Shown here: piece by piece, positions 6,584 to 12,952 of the stretch
Layout: each line of letters opens with the position of its first letter
Position numbering within the stretch: position 1 is the stretch's first letter
From: Streptomyces sp. WM4235
Lineage (GTDB): Bacteria; Actinomycetota; Actinomycetes; Streptomycetales; Streptomycetaceae
Assembly: GCF_001279725.1 (NCBI RefSeq)
Contig: NZ_LGDE01000023.1
Location: forward strand, 1-12,952
Direction of reading: 5' to 3'
DNA: 12,952 bases
The notes under the pieces: generated by a model
Database searches by the model: none
What the model saw: only the letters and a program-made list of their open reading frames with translations
What the model was told of the DNA's origin: nothing
Made by a program: the position numbers and the translations under genes

Positions 6584-6652
6584 CGGGCGGCCGACCCGGG
6601 ACGGCCCGGTCTGCGTCCGTCGCTGACCGGGCGTCGGTCGGGCCGCCCGTTT
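6584..6652 (+). terminator. Terminator after the lipoprotein gene
   Basis: CGGGCGGCC at 6584-6592 pairs with GGCCGCCCG at 6641-6649. The stem continues with GACC 6593-6596 and GGTC 6636-6639 after a single bulged G at 6640. TTT at 6650-6652 follows the stem. The loop is long and can fold into smaller hairpins. Confidence 0.6.
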
Positions 6653-6723
6653 CCGGCTCGGGGGCGAAGGAGTACGACTCGTCACCCCGGGCCGCACGTC
6701 GCCGCGCCCGCTCGCCCGCTCGC

Positions 6724-6751
6724 GGAGGGGTGGCCGAGTGCTGAAGCGGCA
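6724..6751 (+). other. tRNA-Ser/Leu-like 5' half, no complete tRNA
   Basis: GGAGGGG at 6724-6730 followed by TGGCCGAGTG and AAGCGGCA has the look of a class II tRNA acceptor 5' strand plus D-arm (GCC ... GGC stem). A weak anticodon-like stem follows (GACCG/CGGTT), but its loop lacks T33. There is no TPsiC arm and no CCCCTCC 3' strand. It is either a tRNA relic or a coincidence. Confidence 0.25.
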
Positions 6752-6783
6752 GACCGGATCGGCCGGTTGTCAGTGCCCTCTTT

Positions 6784-6789
6784 TACCTT
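6784..6789 (+). promoter_or_regulatory. Possible -10 element for a leaderless transcript
   Basis: TACCTT (TANNNT pattern) ends 6 nt before ATG 6796. This matches the placement of -10 boxes in actinobacterial leaderless genes, where transcription starts at the A of the start codon. No Shine-Dalgarno sequence precedes the ATG. TTGTCA at 6767-6772 is too close to serve as a -35. Confidence 0.45.
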
Positions 6790-6795
6790 GGCAGC

Positions 6796-7824
6796 ATGGA
6801 GATCACCCAGCGGACACTCACGGAGGCCTGGCAGCGGACGGCCGCGCGGCACGCCCTGCTCGAACAGGTCGCGCTGCCGCCCGTGGCGTCCTCGAAGGAC
6901 GAGCTGAAGGAGTGGGCCGCGCGCGCCGAGAGGGCGCAGGACGGCCGCCTGTGCCTGCTGCTGGACGAGGACGGCACGGTGCGCGGTCATCACGACCTCC
7001 ACCAGGAGGCCTTCGCCACCCGCGACCTCGAACAGGTGATGTACCTGATCGCCGAGGCCGCGATACGTCGGCGCGGCGGCAGCCAGAAGGAAACGGCCGA
7101 CGCGCTGGACCGGATCGACCCGGAGTGGGGCAGACGGTTCCGCGGTGGTGGCCTGGACGACACGGGGACGGTCGAGGCGTGCGGGCGCGATCCGCTGGAG
7201 GGGTTCGCCTGGGTGGCCGAGTCCTGGCGTGAACAGGATCCGTACACCACGCTCGCCTTCTTCCGCGCCGCTCCCGGGCGGACCGTCGACGCCGAGCGGC
7301 TGGCCCTGCTGTACGGGGCCGATCCCGCGCAGGTCGCGGCCGGTACGCGCCTGAAGGACCTACAGGCCGGGAACGGCGGCGAGTTCTACGGGGGCCGTGA
7401 GTGGGAGAGCTGCTGTTTCGGGCAGGCGGGAGGGTGGACGTTCCTGCTGCACCACGACACGCCGCCGGGGGCCTTCGCGGACAAGGAGGCGTACGCGGCG
7501 CTCGGGATCGAGGAGAGCGTGTGGCTCAGCGCCACCTCCGCGAAGGCCATCTACACCTTCGACTACATACGGAACGGTCGCCGCGTCGACGACGACCGGG
7601 GCGTGCTGGAGCTGATCTGGTACGAGCGCGGCCACGCCCCGTACCCACGGGGCGGCGAGCTGGAGTTCCTCAACCGGGCCGTGCGCCGTGCCGAGCTGGA
7701 CCACCCCGAACTGACCGACACGTTCGAGTTGTACTTCCACGCCTTGGAGGAGTCCCTCGGCCTGCGTCTGCCGCGCCGGGACTTCGCCGAGGGGGAGGTG
7801 CGGGCCGCGTACTGGGCCGGGTGA
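6796..7824 (+). CDS. Unknown protein with a DUF6461-like C-terminal region
   Basis: This is a 342-residue soluble, acidic protein. Residues 1-120 form a helical N-terminal part with a short strand pair (GRLCLLLDEDGTVRGHHDLH, 50-69). Residues about 148-285 follow a pattern I associate with Streptomyces DUF6461-type domains: a strand with an 'RL..LYGADP' helix (TTLAFFRAAP ... ERLALLYGADPAQV), then W.CCFGQAGGWTFLLHH (203-220), then SATSAKAIYTFDYIRNGRRV (245-264). This is by eye and uncertain. Adjacent Cys206 and Cys207 are notable. The C-terminus is helical (ELTDTFELYFHALEES). There is no ribosome binding site before ATG 6796, and a TANNNT box ends 6 nt upstream, so the mRNA is probably leaderless. 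The gene is convergent with the DUF2254 gene with only 28 bp between stops. The function is unknown. Confidence 0.75.
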   Translation: MEITQRTLTEAWQRTAARHALLEQVALPPVASSKDELKEWAARAERAQDGRLCLLLDEDGTVRGHHDLHQEAFATRDLEQVMYLIAEAAIRRRGGSQKETADALDRIDPEWGRRFRGGGLDDTGTVEACGRDPLEGFAWVAESWREQDPYTTLAFFRAAPGRTVDAERLALLYGADPAQVAAGTRLKDLQAGNGGEFYGGREWESCCFGQAGGWTFLLHHDTPPGAFADKEAYAALGIEESVWLSATSAKAIYTFDYIRNGRRVDDDRGVLELIWYERGHAPYPRGGELEFLNRAVRRAELDHPELTDTFELYFHALEESLGLRLPRRDFAEGEVRAAYWAG

Positions 7825-7852
7825 CAGCGGTGAGGACGGCGGCGGAGACGGT

Positions 7853-9133
7853 TCAGGAGGCTTCGGCGGGGGTCCAGACGAGCGGGTAGGCCTCGCGGCC
7901 GGTTCGCTCGACCCACCGGAGCCGGTCGCGCAGGACGGCGCGCCGGCGCTCGGGGACCCGCTCCGAGAGCCCGCGCAGCAGGTCGCGCATCCTGCGCAGG
8001 GCCATCGGGGATCCGGCGGCGGCGAAGAGCACGTCGTCGACGGCGGTGCGGATGTAGCGGTCCCAGTCGGGCACCGGGACGCTCACCCTCGGCCGTCCGG
8101 CGGGGTCGTCGAACGTGCCGATCTCCAGGTCCCGGTCGGCGAGCCGGGTCAGCAGGTCTTCGAGCCGGTCCAGGGCCTCCACCGCCGTGGCCGGATCGTT
8201 CACCGCCGGTGACAGGGCGCGCAGCGCGATGTCGGCGAGGAGCCGGAACGGCAGTTCGGGGTCCTGGACGAAGCTCCGCTCGACCCCCGCCGTCAGGGCC
8301 GCGCGCAGGGCCGCCGCCGTCGGGCCGTCCGCCGTGACCTCGGCGAGCACCGTACCGGCCGTCAGGGTCGCGCCCGGGGCAACCTGGAAGGCGACCTCGG
8401 AGTCGTGCTCCCGTGCCAGACCGACGAGGGTGCGCATGTCGATCCGCTGGAGCACGGCCGGCGGTCCCGTCCAGCGGACCACCGTGCGGCCCCCGCCGGT
8501 GTCCGACGGCGTCGGTACGGGGGCCCGGTCCGGGCGGGCGGGGGTTCCGTCCGGGTCGTAGGGGCGCGGGTACAGGCCGTCGTACAGGTCGTGCGCGCGG
8601 GTGGCGATGGCGGTCAGCGAGTGACCGAGTTGGATGGAGTTGAACGCCCTCATCTGGAGCGACCTCATCAGGCCGAGCGCGATCAGCGTGAGGACCATGG
8701 CGACGCAGGGGACGAAGACGGACACGCTGTCATGGCTGCCGATGGCCAGGCCCGAGGTGATGCAGAAGACGAACACGCCGACGGTGAAGGCGAAGGCCCG
8801 CCAGACGATCGGCTCGTCTCGGAACAGGCCGAGGCGCGGCGTGAACATGGTCGACGAGAACTGCACGACGAGGAACAGCATCGAGTAGATGATGCTCACC
8901 AGGCTGACGACACCGAAACCGATGGTGAACAGCACGCTGACCACCCGCCCCGCTGCCACCTGGGGTCCCAGCGTGACGAGAGGGGCGAGCAGGCCCAGCA
9001 GCAGCCCGACGACGGCGCAGAACAGTTGGGCCAGGTCGCGGCGCAGGGCGTTCGCCGGCCGCCTGTAGGGCGCGCCGCGCGGGCGGCGTGTGCGTGCGCC
9101 GGGGTGGGCGGGACCGTCAGCAGAGCCGGGCAT
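7853..9133 (-). CDS. DUF2254 family membrane protein
   Basis: This 426-residue protein reads from ATG 9133 to TGA at 7855-7853. About 30 basic, Pro-rich residues precede four membrane segments near 36-57, 63-90, 111-132 and 136-157. Residues 158-426 form a soluble domain. It contains the strongly DUF2254-like block FVQDPELPFRLLADIALRALSPAVNDPATA (about 288-317; read in two parts FVQDPELPFRLLADIALRAL and SPAVNDPATA) and GHSLTAIATRAHDLYDGLYP (170-189). The family is an uncharacterised bacterial membrane family with a cytoplasmic C-terminal domain. ATG 9133 is chosen because a GGAGGAGG run (9145-9138) sits 4 nt away, with its leading GGAGG 7 nt away, and because the hydrophobic core starts soon after. 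The frame remains open to 9916 through repeats, which would add a spurious Pro/Arg-rich extension. It is transcribed alone toward the convergent gene at 7824. Confidence 0.88.
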   Translation of the reverse strand: MPGSADGPAHPGARTRRPRGAPYRRPANALRRDLAQLFCAVVGLLLGLLAPLVTLGPQVAAGRVVSVLFTIGFGVVSLVSIIYSMLFLVVQFSSTMFTPRLGLFRDEPIVWRAFAFTVGVFVFCITSGLAIGSHDSVSVFVPCVAMVLTLIALGLMRSLQMRAFNSIQLGHSLTAIATRAHDLYDGLYPRPYDPDGTPARPDRAPVPTPSDTGGGRTVVRWTGPPAVLQRIDMRTLVGLAREHDSEVAFQVAPGATLTAGTVLAEVTADGPTAAALRAALTAGVERSFVQDPELPFRLLADIALRALSPAVNDPATAVEALDRLEDLLTRLADRDLEIGTFDDPAGRPRVSVPVPDWDRYIRTAVDDVLFAAAGSPMALRRMRDLLRGLSERVPERRRAVLRDRLRWVERTGREAYPLVWTPAEAS

Positions 9134-9178
9134 CCGGCCTCCTCCAGGGTCGTGTCTCACGGTGGTCGATCGCGGCCC

Positions 9179-9248
9179 GTGCCGGTGCCGGTGCCGTGCC
9201 AGGCACTGCGCCCGGCCCACGGTGCCGGTGCCGGTGCCGGTGCCGGTG
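9179..9248. repeat. GGTGCC hexamer tandem arrays
   Basis: Two clusters of the hexamer GGTGCC occur. The first, 9179-9200, has about two full units plus partial units. The second, 9221-9248, has four perfect units plus GGTG. Between them lies a short palindrome, GTGCC-A-GGCAC (9196-9206). The array sits 45-115 bp upstream of the DUF2254 start codon and so could affect its promoter. Confidence 0.85.
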
Positions 9249-9542
9249 TGCGTCGTTCCCTTCGGGCGCCCGCCCCGCACCGGGGCAGCGGGCAGGACTC
9301 CGGGCGAGCCGGCGGTGGTGAACGCGTCGTATCCGGCGGCCGGGCAGCGGCGCCGTTCCGGCCGAACGGCACGAAGGGGCTTCAGCCCGGCACGATCCCA
9401 CAACGACCAGGCGTCACCAAGGACCTTCCGCTCGAACCGCGGGTGGTCCGAGCGGTCCCGCGCGCCGGACCCTGCTCGAACCCCTACCGGAGGCCGCGAC
9501 GGGCACGCGGCTGACGGCCGGTCAGGACCCTTACGGGCGGGC

Positions 9543-9776
9543 GGTACGGGGGCCTGTACGCGGGGGGCCGGTACGGGTGGCGGTACGCGGGCGGGCGGTA
9601 CGGGCGGCGGTACGCGGGCGGTCGGTACGGGCAACCGGTACGCGGGCGGCCGGTACGCGGGGCCGGCACGGGCGGCGGTACGCGGGGGGCCGGTACGGGC
9701 GGCGGTACGCGGGGGGCCGGTACGGGCGGCGGTACGCGGGGCGGCGGTACGCGGGGCCGGCACGGGCGGCCGGCAC
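9543..9776. repeat. 27-bp GGTACG minisatellite made of 12+15-bp half units
   Basis: GGTACG-type starts fall at 9543, 9570, 9582, 9597, 9609, 9624, 9637, 9652, 9677, 9692, 9704, 9719, 9731 and 9746, with variants (GGCACG/TGTACG) filling the gaps. Intervals alternate 12 and 15 bp, giving a 27-bp period with a few 13-bp slips. The half units are roughly GGTACGGGCGGC and GGTACGCGGGGGGCC. About eight full periods are present. Confidence 0.9.
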
Positions 9777-9828
9777 TGTGACCGGGCTCGCCTGCTTCGA
9801 GGCGGGTGAGAGCGTCGACGGCGCGGAG

Positions 9829-9856
9829 GGCGAGGCGAGAGTCTCGACGCCTCGCC
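9829..9856. other. Short hairpin
   Basis: GGCGAGGC (9829-9836) is complementary to GCCTCGCC (9849-9856) around 12 nt, which themselves contain the small palindrome CGAGA-G-TCTCG. It lies just left of a stronger hairpin at 9863-9887. Confidence 0.5.
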
Positions 9857-9862
9857 TTCGCG

Positions 9863-9887
9863 CCCGTCGGAGCGCCGCTCCGACGGG
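9863..9887. terminator. Strong hairpin with 11-bp stem and 3-nt loop
   Basis: CCCGTCGGAGC (9863-9873) and GCTCCGACGGG (9877-9887) are perfect complements around a GCC loop. It looks like a terminator, but no recognised gene ends here on either strand. It may end a decayed or unseen transcript, or insulate the KAS III operon. Confidence 0.5.
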
Positions 9888-9894
9888 TTCGCCG

Positions 9895-9973
9895 GCCCTG
9901 GTCCGGCCTCCTGCATCCCGGCGGAGTCCGCCCGCCCTGGTCCGGCCTCCCTGCATCCCGGCGGATTCCGCCC
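9895..9973. repeat. 40-bp tandem duplication
   Basis: The stretch 9895-9933 is repeated at 9934-9973 with one inserted C and one G-to-T change. Both copies contain GTCCGGCCTC and GCATCCCGGCGGA. The near identity indicates a recent duplication. Confidence 0.85.
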
Positions 9974-10209
9974 GCCCGCTCCCTCGGTCGACCTTGCGCC
10001 TGCCGCCCCGATGCGCCGGCCGATTGCGAGGCGTCAGCACGAAGCCTGGACAGCCGTACCAGATTCAACCTTTAGAGCGACACCCGAATGGCCGAGCGGC
10101 CGTAACGTTTCTTCGTTTGCGCCCCTGAGCTGCGCGGATGGCACCGAGACGCGCGCGCCGCACATCCGTTCCCCTGCGCGGCCGCCCTCGCCATGATCTT
10201 GAAACGCCC

Positions 10210-10215
10210 TACAGT
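10210..10215 (+). promoter_or_regulatory. Possible -10 box of the KAS III operon
   Basis: TACAGT (TANNNT) lies 37 nt before GTG 10253 in a locally AT-richer stretch (10195-10240). No good -35 is visible at the expected distance. TTGAAA (10199-10204) is too close to be its partner. Confidence 0.3.
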
Positions 10216-10252
10216 CATGCCACTCCCCCAAGATCACTCCTGAGAGACGTGC

Positions 10253-11335
10253 GTGACTTCCCCCTTGCTTTGCGCAGAAGACCAGTTCACACCCTCGGCC
10301 TCCCGGCCCGCGCCGCCCGCGGCGGTGCTGGAGGGCATCGCCGGATACGTCCCGGCAGAGGTGGTCACCAACGACGAACTCCCGTCGGCCTGGGGCATCG
10401 ACGACGCCTGGGTGCGTCGCCGTACCGGGATCCGCGAACGCCGTCGCGCCGCGCCCGGGGTCTCCACCGGAGAACTCGCCCTGGAGGCGGGGAGTCGGGC
10501 GCTGGCCGTGGCGGGCGGCGCCCCCGTGGACACCGTGATCGTGGCGACCTCCACCCCGGACCGGCCGATGCCGGCCATGGCGCCGCGGCTGGCGACGCGC
10601 CTCGGCCTGGGCGGCGCGGCGGCCTGGGACGTGAGCGCCGCGTGCAGCGGGTTCCTGTACGGATTGGCCACGGCCGCGGGCGCGTTGCTGTGCGGGTGCG
10701 CGGACCGGGTGTTGTTGGTGGCGGCCGATGTGTACTCGACCCTTCTCGACCCCGAGGACCGCTCGACGGGCATCGTCTTCGGTGACGGCGCCGGGGCCGT
10801 GGTCTTGCGCCGGGGGCGGGCCGGGGAGCCCGGCAGCATCCTCGCCTTCGACCTCGGAAGCGACGGCTCGGGTGACGAGCTGATCGAGGTGCCCGGCGGG
10901 GGTGCGCGGGAGCGGTCGACGCCCGCGGGATACGGGCCCGAGGACCGGTACTTCAGGATGCGGGGCCGCGAGGTGTTCCAGCACGCGGTGACCCGGATGA
11001 CCCGGTCGTCCCAGGCGGTGCTGAAGCACGCGGGCTGGGCGCCCGAGGAGGTGGACCGTTTCTGCGCCCACCAGGCCAATGCCCGGATCCTGACCGCCGT
11101 CGGGGAGCGCGTACCGGTCCCGGAACCGCGCGGGGTGTCGAACATCGACCGGGTCGGGAACACCGGCGCCGCGTCCATCCCCCTCGCCCTGGCCGACGCA
11201 GCCTCGCGCGGCGAACTCCACGCGGGGGAGAAGGTCTTGCTCACCACCTTCGGGGCCGGGCTCACCTGGGGGTCGGCGGCCTTGCTCTGGCCGCGGCTCG
11301 CCCACACGGTGCCCGGCATCGAACCGACGCCCTGA
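10253..11335 (+). CDS. Beta-ketoacyl-ACP synthase III (FabH-like)
   Basis: This 360-residue enzyme would condense an acyl-CoA starter with malonyl-ACP to begin a fatty-acid or polyketide chain. The Cys-His-Asn triad is complete: Cys131 in DVSAACSGFLYGL, His273 in CAHQANARIL and Asn303 in NIDRVGNTGAASIPLAL. Other family blocks are AVLEGIAGYVP (24-34), WVRRRTGIRERR (53-64), FGDGAGAVVL (176-185) and TTFGAGLTWGSAALLW (331-346). It is longer than housekeeping FabH (about 317-335) mainly because of about 23 Pro/Ala-rich residues before the core. GTG 10253 has only a weak GAGAG site 6 nt upstream, so the start is not certain. The downstream ACP and KAS II point to a dedicated acyl-chain pathway rather than general fatty-acid synthesis. 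The starter specificity cannot be read. Confidence 0.9.
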   Translation: MTSPLLCAEDQFTPSASRPAPPAAVLEGIAGYVPAEVVTNDELPSAWGIDDAWVRRRTGIRERRRAAPGVSTGELALEAGSRALAVAGGAPVDTVIVATSTPDRPMPAMAPRLATRLGLGGAAAWDVSAACSGFLYGLATAAGALLCGCADRVLLVAADVYSTLLDPEDRSTGIVFGDGAGAVVLRRGRAGEPGSILAFDLGSDGSGDELIEVPGGGARERSTPAGYGPEDRYFRMRGREVFQHAVTRMTRSSQAVLKHAGWAPEEVDRFCAHQANARILTAVGERVPVPEPRGVSNIDRVGNTGAASIPLALADAASRGELHAGEKVLLTTFGAGLTWGSAALLWPRLAHTVPGIEPTP

Positions 11336-11416
11336 CGACGCGCCCCTCCCGCCCCTCCCGCCGCGCTCGCCCACTCGAATCCACCATCCCCACCCATCCC
11401 GAAAGGTCGTATCGCC

Positions 11417-11665
11417 ATGCCTCCCGTCCAGACCGTCGTCACCACCGTGCTCACCGAGAAGTTCGAGGTCTCCCCGGAGAGCGTCGTGCCCGACGCCACC
11501 CTCGAGAGCCTCGATCTCGACTCCCTCGCCCTCGCCGAACTGGCCCTCGCCCTCCAGGAGGAGCTCGGCGTCAAGGTGGAGGAGCACGAGGCCGCCAAGC
11601 GCACCACCGTCGGCGAGCTCGTCGCCGTGCTCCACTCCAAGCGCACCGAACGGGACGCCCTGTGA
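11417..11665 (+). CDS. Acyl carrier protein
   Basis: This 82-residue acidic protein is the carrier of the growing chain. It has the 4'-phosphopantetheine site in LDLDSLALAEL, with Ser36 as the modified residue. Predicted helix 1 is residues 4-16 (VQTVVTTVLTEKF), helix 2 follows Ser36, and helix 3/4 lies in EEHEAAKRTTVGELVAVLHS. The length matches discrete ACPs. ATG 11417 has GAAAGG at 11401-11406, 10 nt upstream. It follows KAS III by 81 bp and overlaps the KAS II gene by 4 bp (GTGA), so it should be translationally coupled to it. The tail SKRTERDAL is longer than in AcpP. Partner enzymes are most likely the two flanking synthases. Confidence 0.92.
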   Translation: MPPVQTVVTTVLTEKFEVSPESVVPDATLESLDLDSLALAELALALQEELGVKVEEHEAAKRTTVGELVAVLHSKRTERDAL

Positions 11666-12912
11666 CGGCTGTCCCGCACCGTGCCGTCGCCGTCACCGGA
11701 CTGGGGATGATCACCCCGGCCGGGGTCGGCCGCGAGGCCACCTGGGCGGGCGTGCGGCGCGGCCTCTCGACGGCGGCCACCGACCCCGAACTCAAAGGCT
11801 GTCCGGTCGACTTCTCCTGCCGGATTCCGGAGATGAGCCCCGAGCAGGCACGGATCGGTGGCGGCAAGGCCTGGCGGATGGGCCGATTCACGCAACTCGC
11901 CGTACTGGCCGCCCGGGAGGCGGTCGCCGACGCGGGACTCGACCCCGCGTCCTGGGACAGCGGCCGCGTCGCCGTCGTGATCGGCTCCGGGCTCGCCGGG
12001 GTGGCCCACCTGGAGACGCAGACGCTGCGTCACCACCAGGGCGGCCCCGACCTGGTCTCGCCTGCCCTCGTACCGATGCTGATCTCCAACATGGCCGCCG
12101 GCGAGGTCCTGCTCGACCTCGGCGCGCGCGGTCCCTCGATGGCCACCGAGACGGCTTGTGCCTCCGGGGCCAGCGCCCTGGCCGTGGCCCGCGACCTGCT
12201 GCTGTCCGGTGCGTGCGACATCGCGGTGGCGGGTGGCACGGAGGCCGCCGTCACCCCGGTGATCACCACCGGCTTCGCCCGCATGGGGGCGCTCTCCGCG
12301 CGGGTGGCCGCGCCGGGGCTGGCGTCCCGGCCCTTCGCCGCCGACCGCGACGGCTTCGTCATCGCCGAGGGGGCGGCCGTCCTCGTACTGGAGCGGACGG
12401 CGGACGCGGCGGCCCGGGGGCGGCGCGGCTACGCGCACCTCTCCGGGGCGGGTCTCACCTCGGACGCGCACCACCCGACGGCGCCGTCCCCCGGCGGAGA
12501 ACACGCCGAGGCGGCGCTGCGCGCGGCGCTCGCCCAGGCCGGGCTTTCGCCGGCGGACGTCGACCACGTCAACGCGCACGGAACGTCCACCCCGCTCAAC
12601 GACCGCACGGAGGCGGAGCTCATCGCGCGCGTGCTGCCGCACGGCCCGAGCGTCACCGCGCCCAAGGGCGTGCTCGGGCACAGCCTGGGCGCCGCCGGGG
12701 CCGTGGAGGCCGCGCTCACGGCACTGACCATCCGGGACTCGCGGGTGGCCCCGATCGCCAACCTCGGGGGTTGCCCGGCCGGGTCGGGCGGGGCGGGCTT
12801 CGGGATCGACTGCGTCACCGACACGGTGCGGGAGCAGCGGATCGAGGTCGCCGTCAGCCATTCGTTCGGCTTCGGCGGGCACAACGTGGTGCTCGTCCTC
12901 ACCGCTCCCTGA
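11662..12912 (+). CDS. Beta-ketoacyl-ACP synthase II (FabF/KS-alpha-like)
   Basis: This 416-residue enzyme elongates acyl chains held on ACP by decarboxylative condensation with malonyl-ACP. All catalytic residues are present: Cys166 in TETACASGASALAVA, His306 in NAHGTSTPLND, Lys335 in APKGVLGH and His340 in GHSLGAAGAVEA. The glycine-rich C-terminal motif SFGFGGHN (401-408) is also present. With an active-site Cys it is a true ketosynthase and not a chain-length factor. The length matches FabF (about 412). GTG 11662 overlaps the ACP stop (GTGA). The residue numbering is close to that of E. coli FabF (Cys163, His303, Lys335, His340), arguing for a complete gene. Together with KAS III and ACP it forms a minimal discrete elongation set; ketoreductase and dehydratase would have to come from elsewhere. 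Fatty-acid side chains of lipopeptides and type II polyenes are built by such sets. Confidence 0.93.
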   Translation: MTAVPHRAVAVTGLGMITPAGVGREATWAGVRRGLSTAATDPELKGCPVDFSCRIPEMSPEQARIGGGKAWRMGRFTQLAVLAAREAVADAGLDPASWDSGRVAVVIGSGLAGVAHLETQTLRHHQGGPDLVSPALVPMLISNMAAGEVLLDLGARGPSMATETACASGASALAVARDLLLSGACDIAVAGGTEAAVTPVITTGFARMGALSARVAAPGLASRPFAADRDGFVIAEGAAVLVLERTADAAARGRRGYAHLSGAGLTSDAHHPTAPSPGGEHAEAALRAALAQAGLSPADVDHVNAHGTSTPLNDRTEAELIARVLPHGPSVTAPKGVLGHSLGAAGAVEAALTALTIRDSRVAPIANLGGCPAGSGGAGFGIDCVTDTVREQRIEVAVSHSFGFGGHNVVLVLTAP

Positions 12913-12952
12913 CCGCTCCCCCACCCCGGCTCCCCGTGCACCCGCGCCCGCC

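Larger units (their letters stand above)
9134..10252. other. 1.1-kb repeat-rich region without a supported gene
   Basis: No open frame here has a good start, domain or non-repetitive coding sense. From left to right it holds the upstream region of the DUF2254 gene, two GGTGCC clusters (9179-9248), a stretch of single-copy DNA (about 9260-9530), a 27-bp minisatellite (9543-9776), two hairpins (9829-9856 and 9863-9887), a 40-bp tandem duplication (9895-9973), and the promoter region of the KAS III gene. The long open frames on both strands follow from the repeat lengths, which are mostly multiples of three, and from the lack of stop codons in such GC-rich DNA. Confidence 0.6.

Noticed and set aside
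5834..6697. 287-residue ORF antisense to the lipoprotein
   Set aside because: The plus strand has a clear signal peptide, lipobox and GAGGAG site. The antisense frame is a shadow.
6724..6795. Complete tRNA gene
   Set aside because: The TPsiC arm, a valid anticodon loop with T33 and the 3' acceptor strand are absent.
9543..9776. CRISPR array
   Set aside because: There are no unique spacers: the repeats touch each other and there are no cas genes nearby.
9484..10068. Pro/Arg/Tyr-rich repeat protein on the minus strand
   Set aside because: It is the translation of the 27-bp array. Slips of 13 bp shift the frame within the repeats, three frames look alike, and there is no credible start or ribosome binding site.
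10234..12924. 896-residue ORF on the minus strand
   Set aside because: It is antisense to KAS III, ACP and KAS II, whose catalytic motifs are complete on the plus strand. Long antisense frames are normal in DNA with so high a GC3.

Overview
The window reads as high-GC actinobacterial DNA, most likely from a Streptomyces chromosome. The third codon position is almost always G or C in most genes, GTG starts are common, terminators are long GC hairpins without U-tracts, and several families are typical of the genus: a CsbD protein beside a tiny hydrophobic protein, a DUF2254 membrane protein, and a discrete KAS III/ACP/KAS II set.

Left part (1-2791). A truncated small hydrophobic membrane protein on the minus strand lies divergent to a CsbD-family stress protein. 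The csbD gene ends in a perfect 25-bp hairpin. A high-GC3 gene remnant follows, then two plus-strand genes of unknown function (802-1458 and 1532-2791). These two share a roughly 110-residue domain that I do not recognise. In the second gene the shared domain is the C-terminal part of a longer protein and begins right after an in-frame ATG that has its own Shine-Dalgarno sequence. This pair is the best candidate for an undescribed system.

Middle part (2792-7824). A 460-bp stretch without a convincing gene precedes a protein with extracellular, Ig-like features whose 5' end looks lost or frameshifted at a G7 run. Next come a class I SAM methyltransferase (3981-4721), convergent with an unknown alpha-helical protein on the minus strand (4893-5624) that is probably coupled to a small upstream ORF, a small secreted lipoprotein (6125-6553) with a terminator, a tRNA-Ser-like half sequence, and an apparently leaderless gene of unknown function (6796-7824).

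Right part (7853-12952). A DUF2254 membrane protein on the minus strand is followed by about 1.1 kb of repeat-rich DNA without a gene I can support. It holds a GGTGCC hexamer array, a 27-bp minisatellite, a strong hairpin and a 40-bp tandem duplication. A plus-strand fatty-acid/polyketide-type set then begins: KAS III, acyl carrier protein and KAS II, the last two overlapping by 4 bp. The three could prime, carry and extend an acyl chain for a secondary metabolite. The window ends just after KAS II, so the rest of any cluster lies outside.

All identifications come from reading motifs by eye. No database search was possible.
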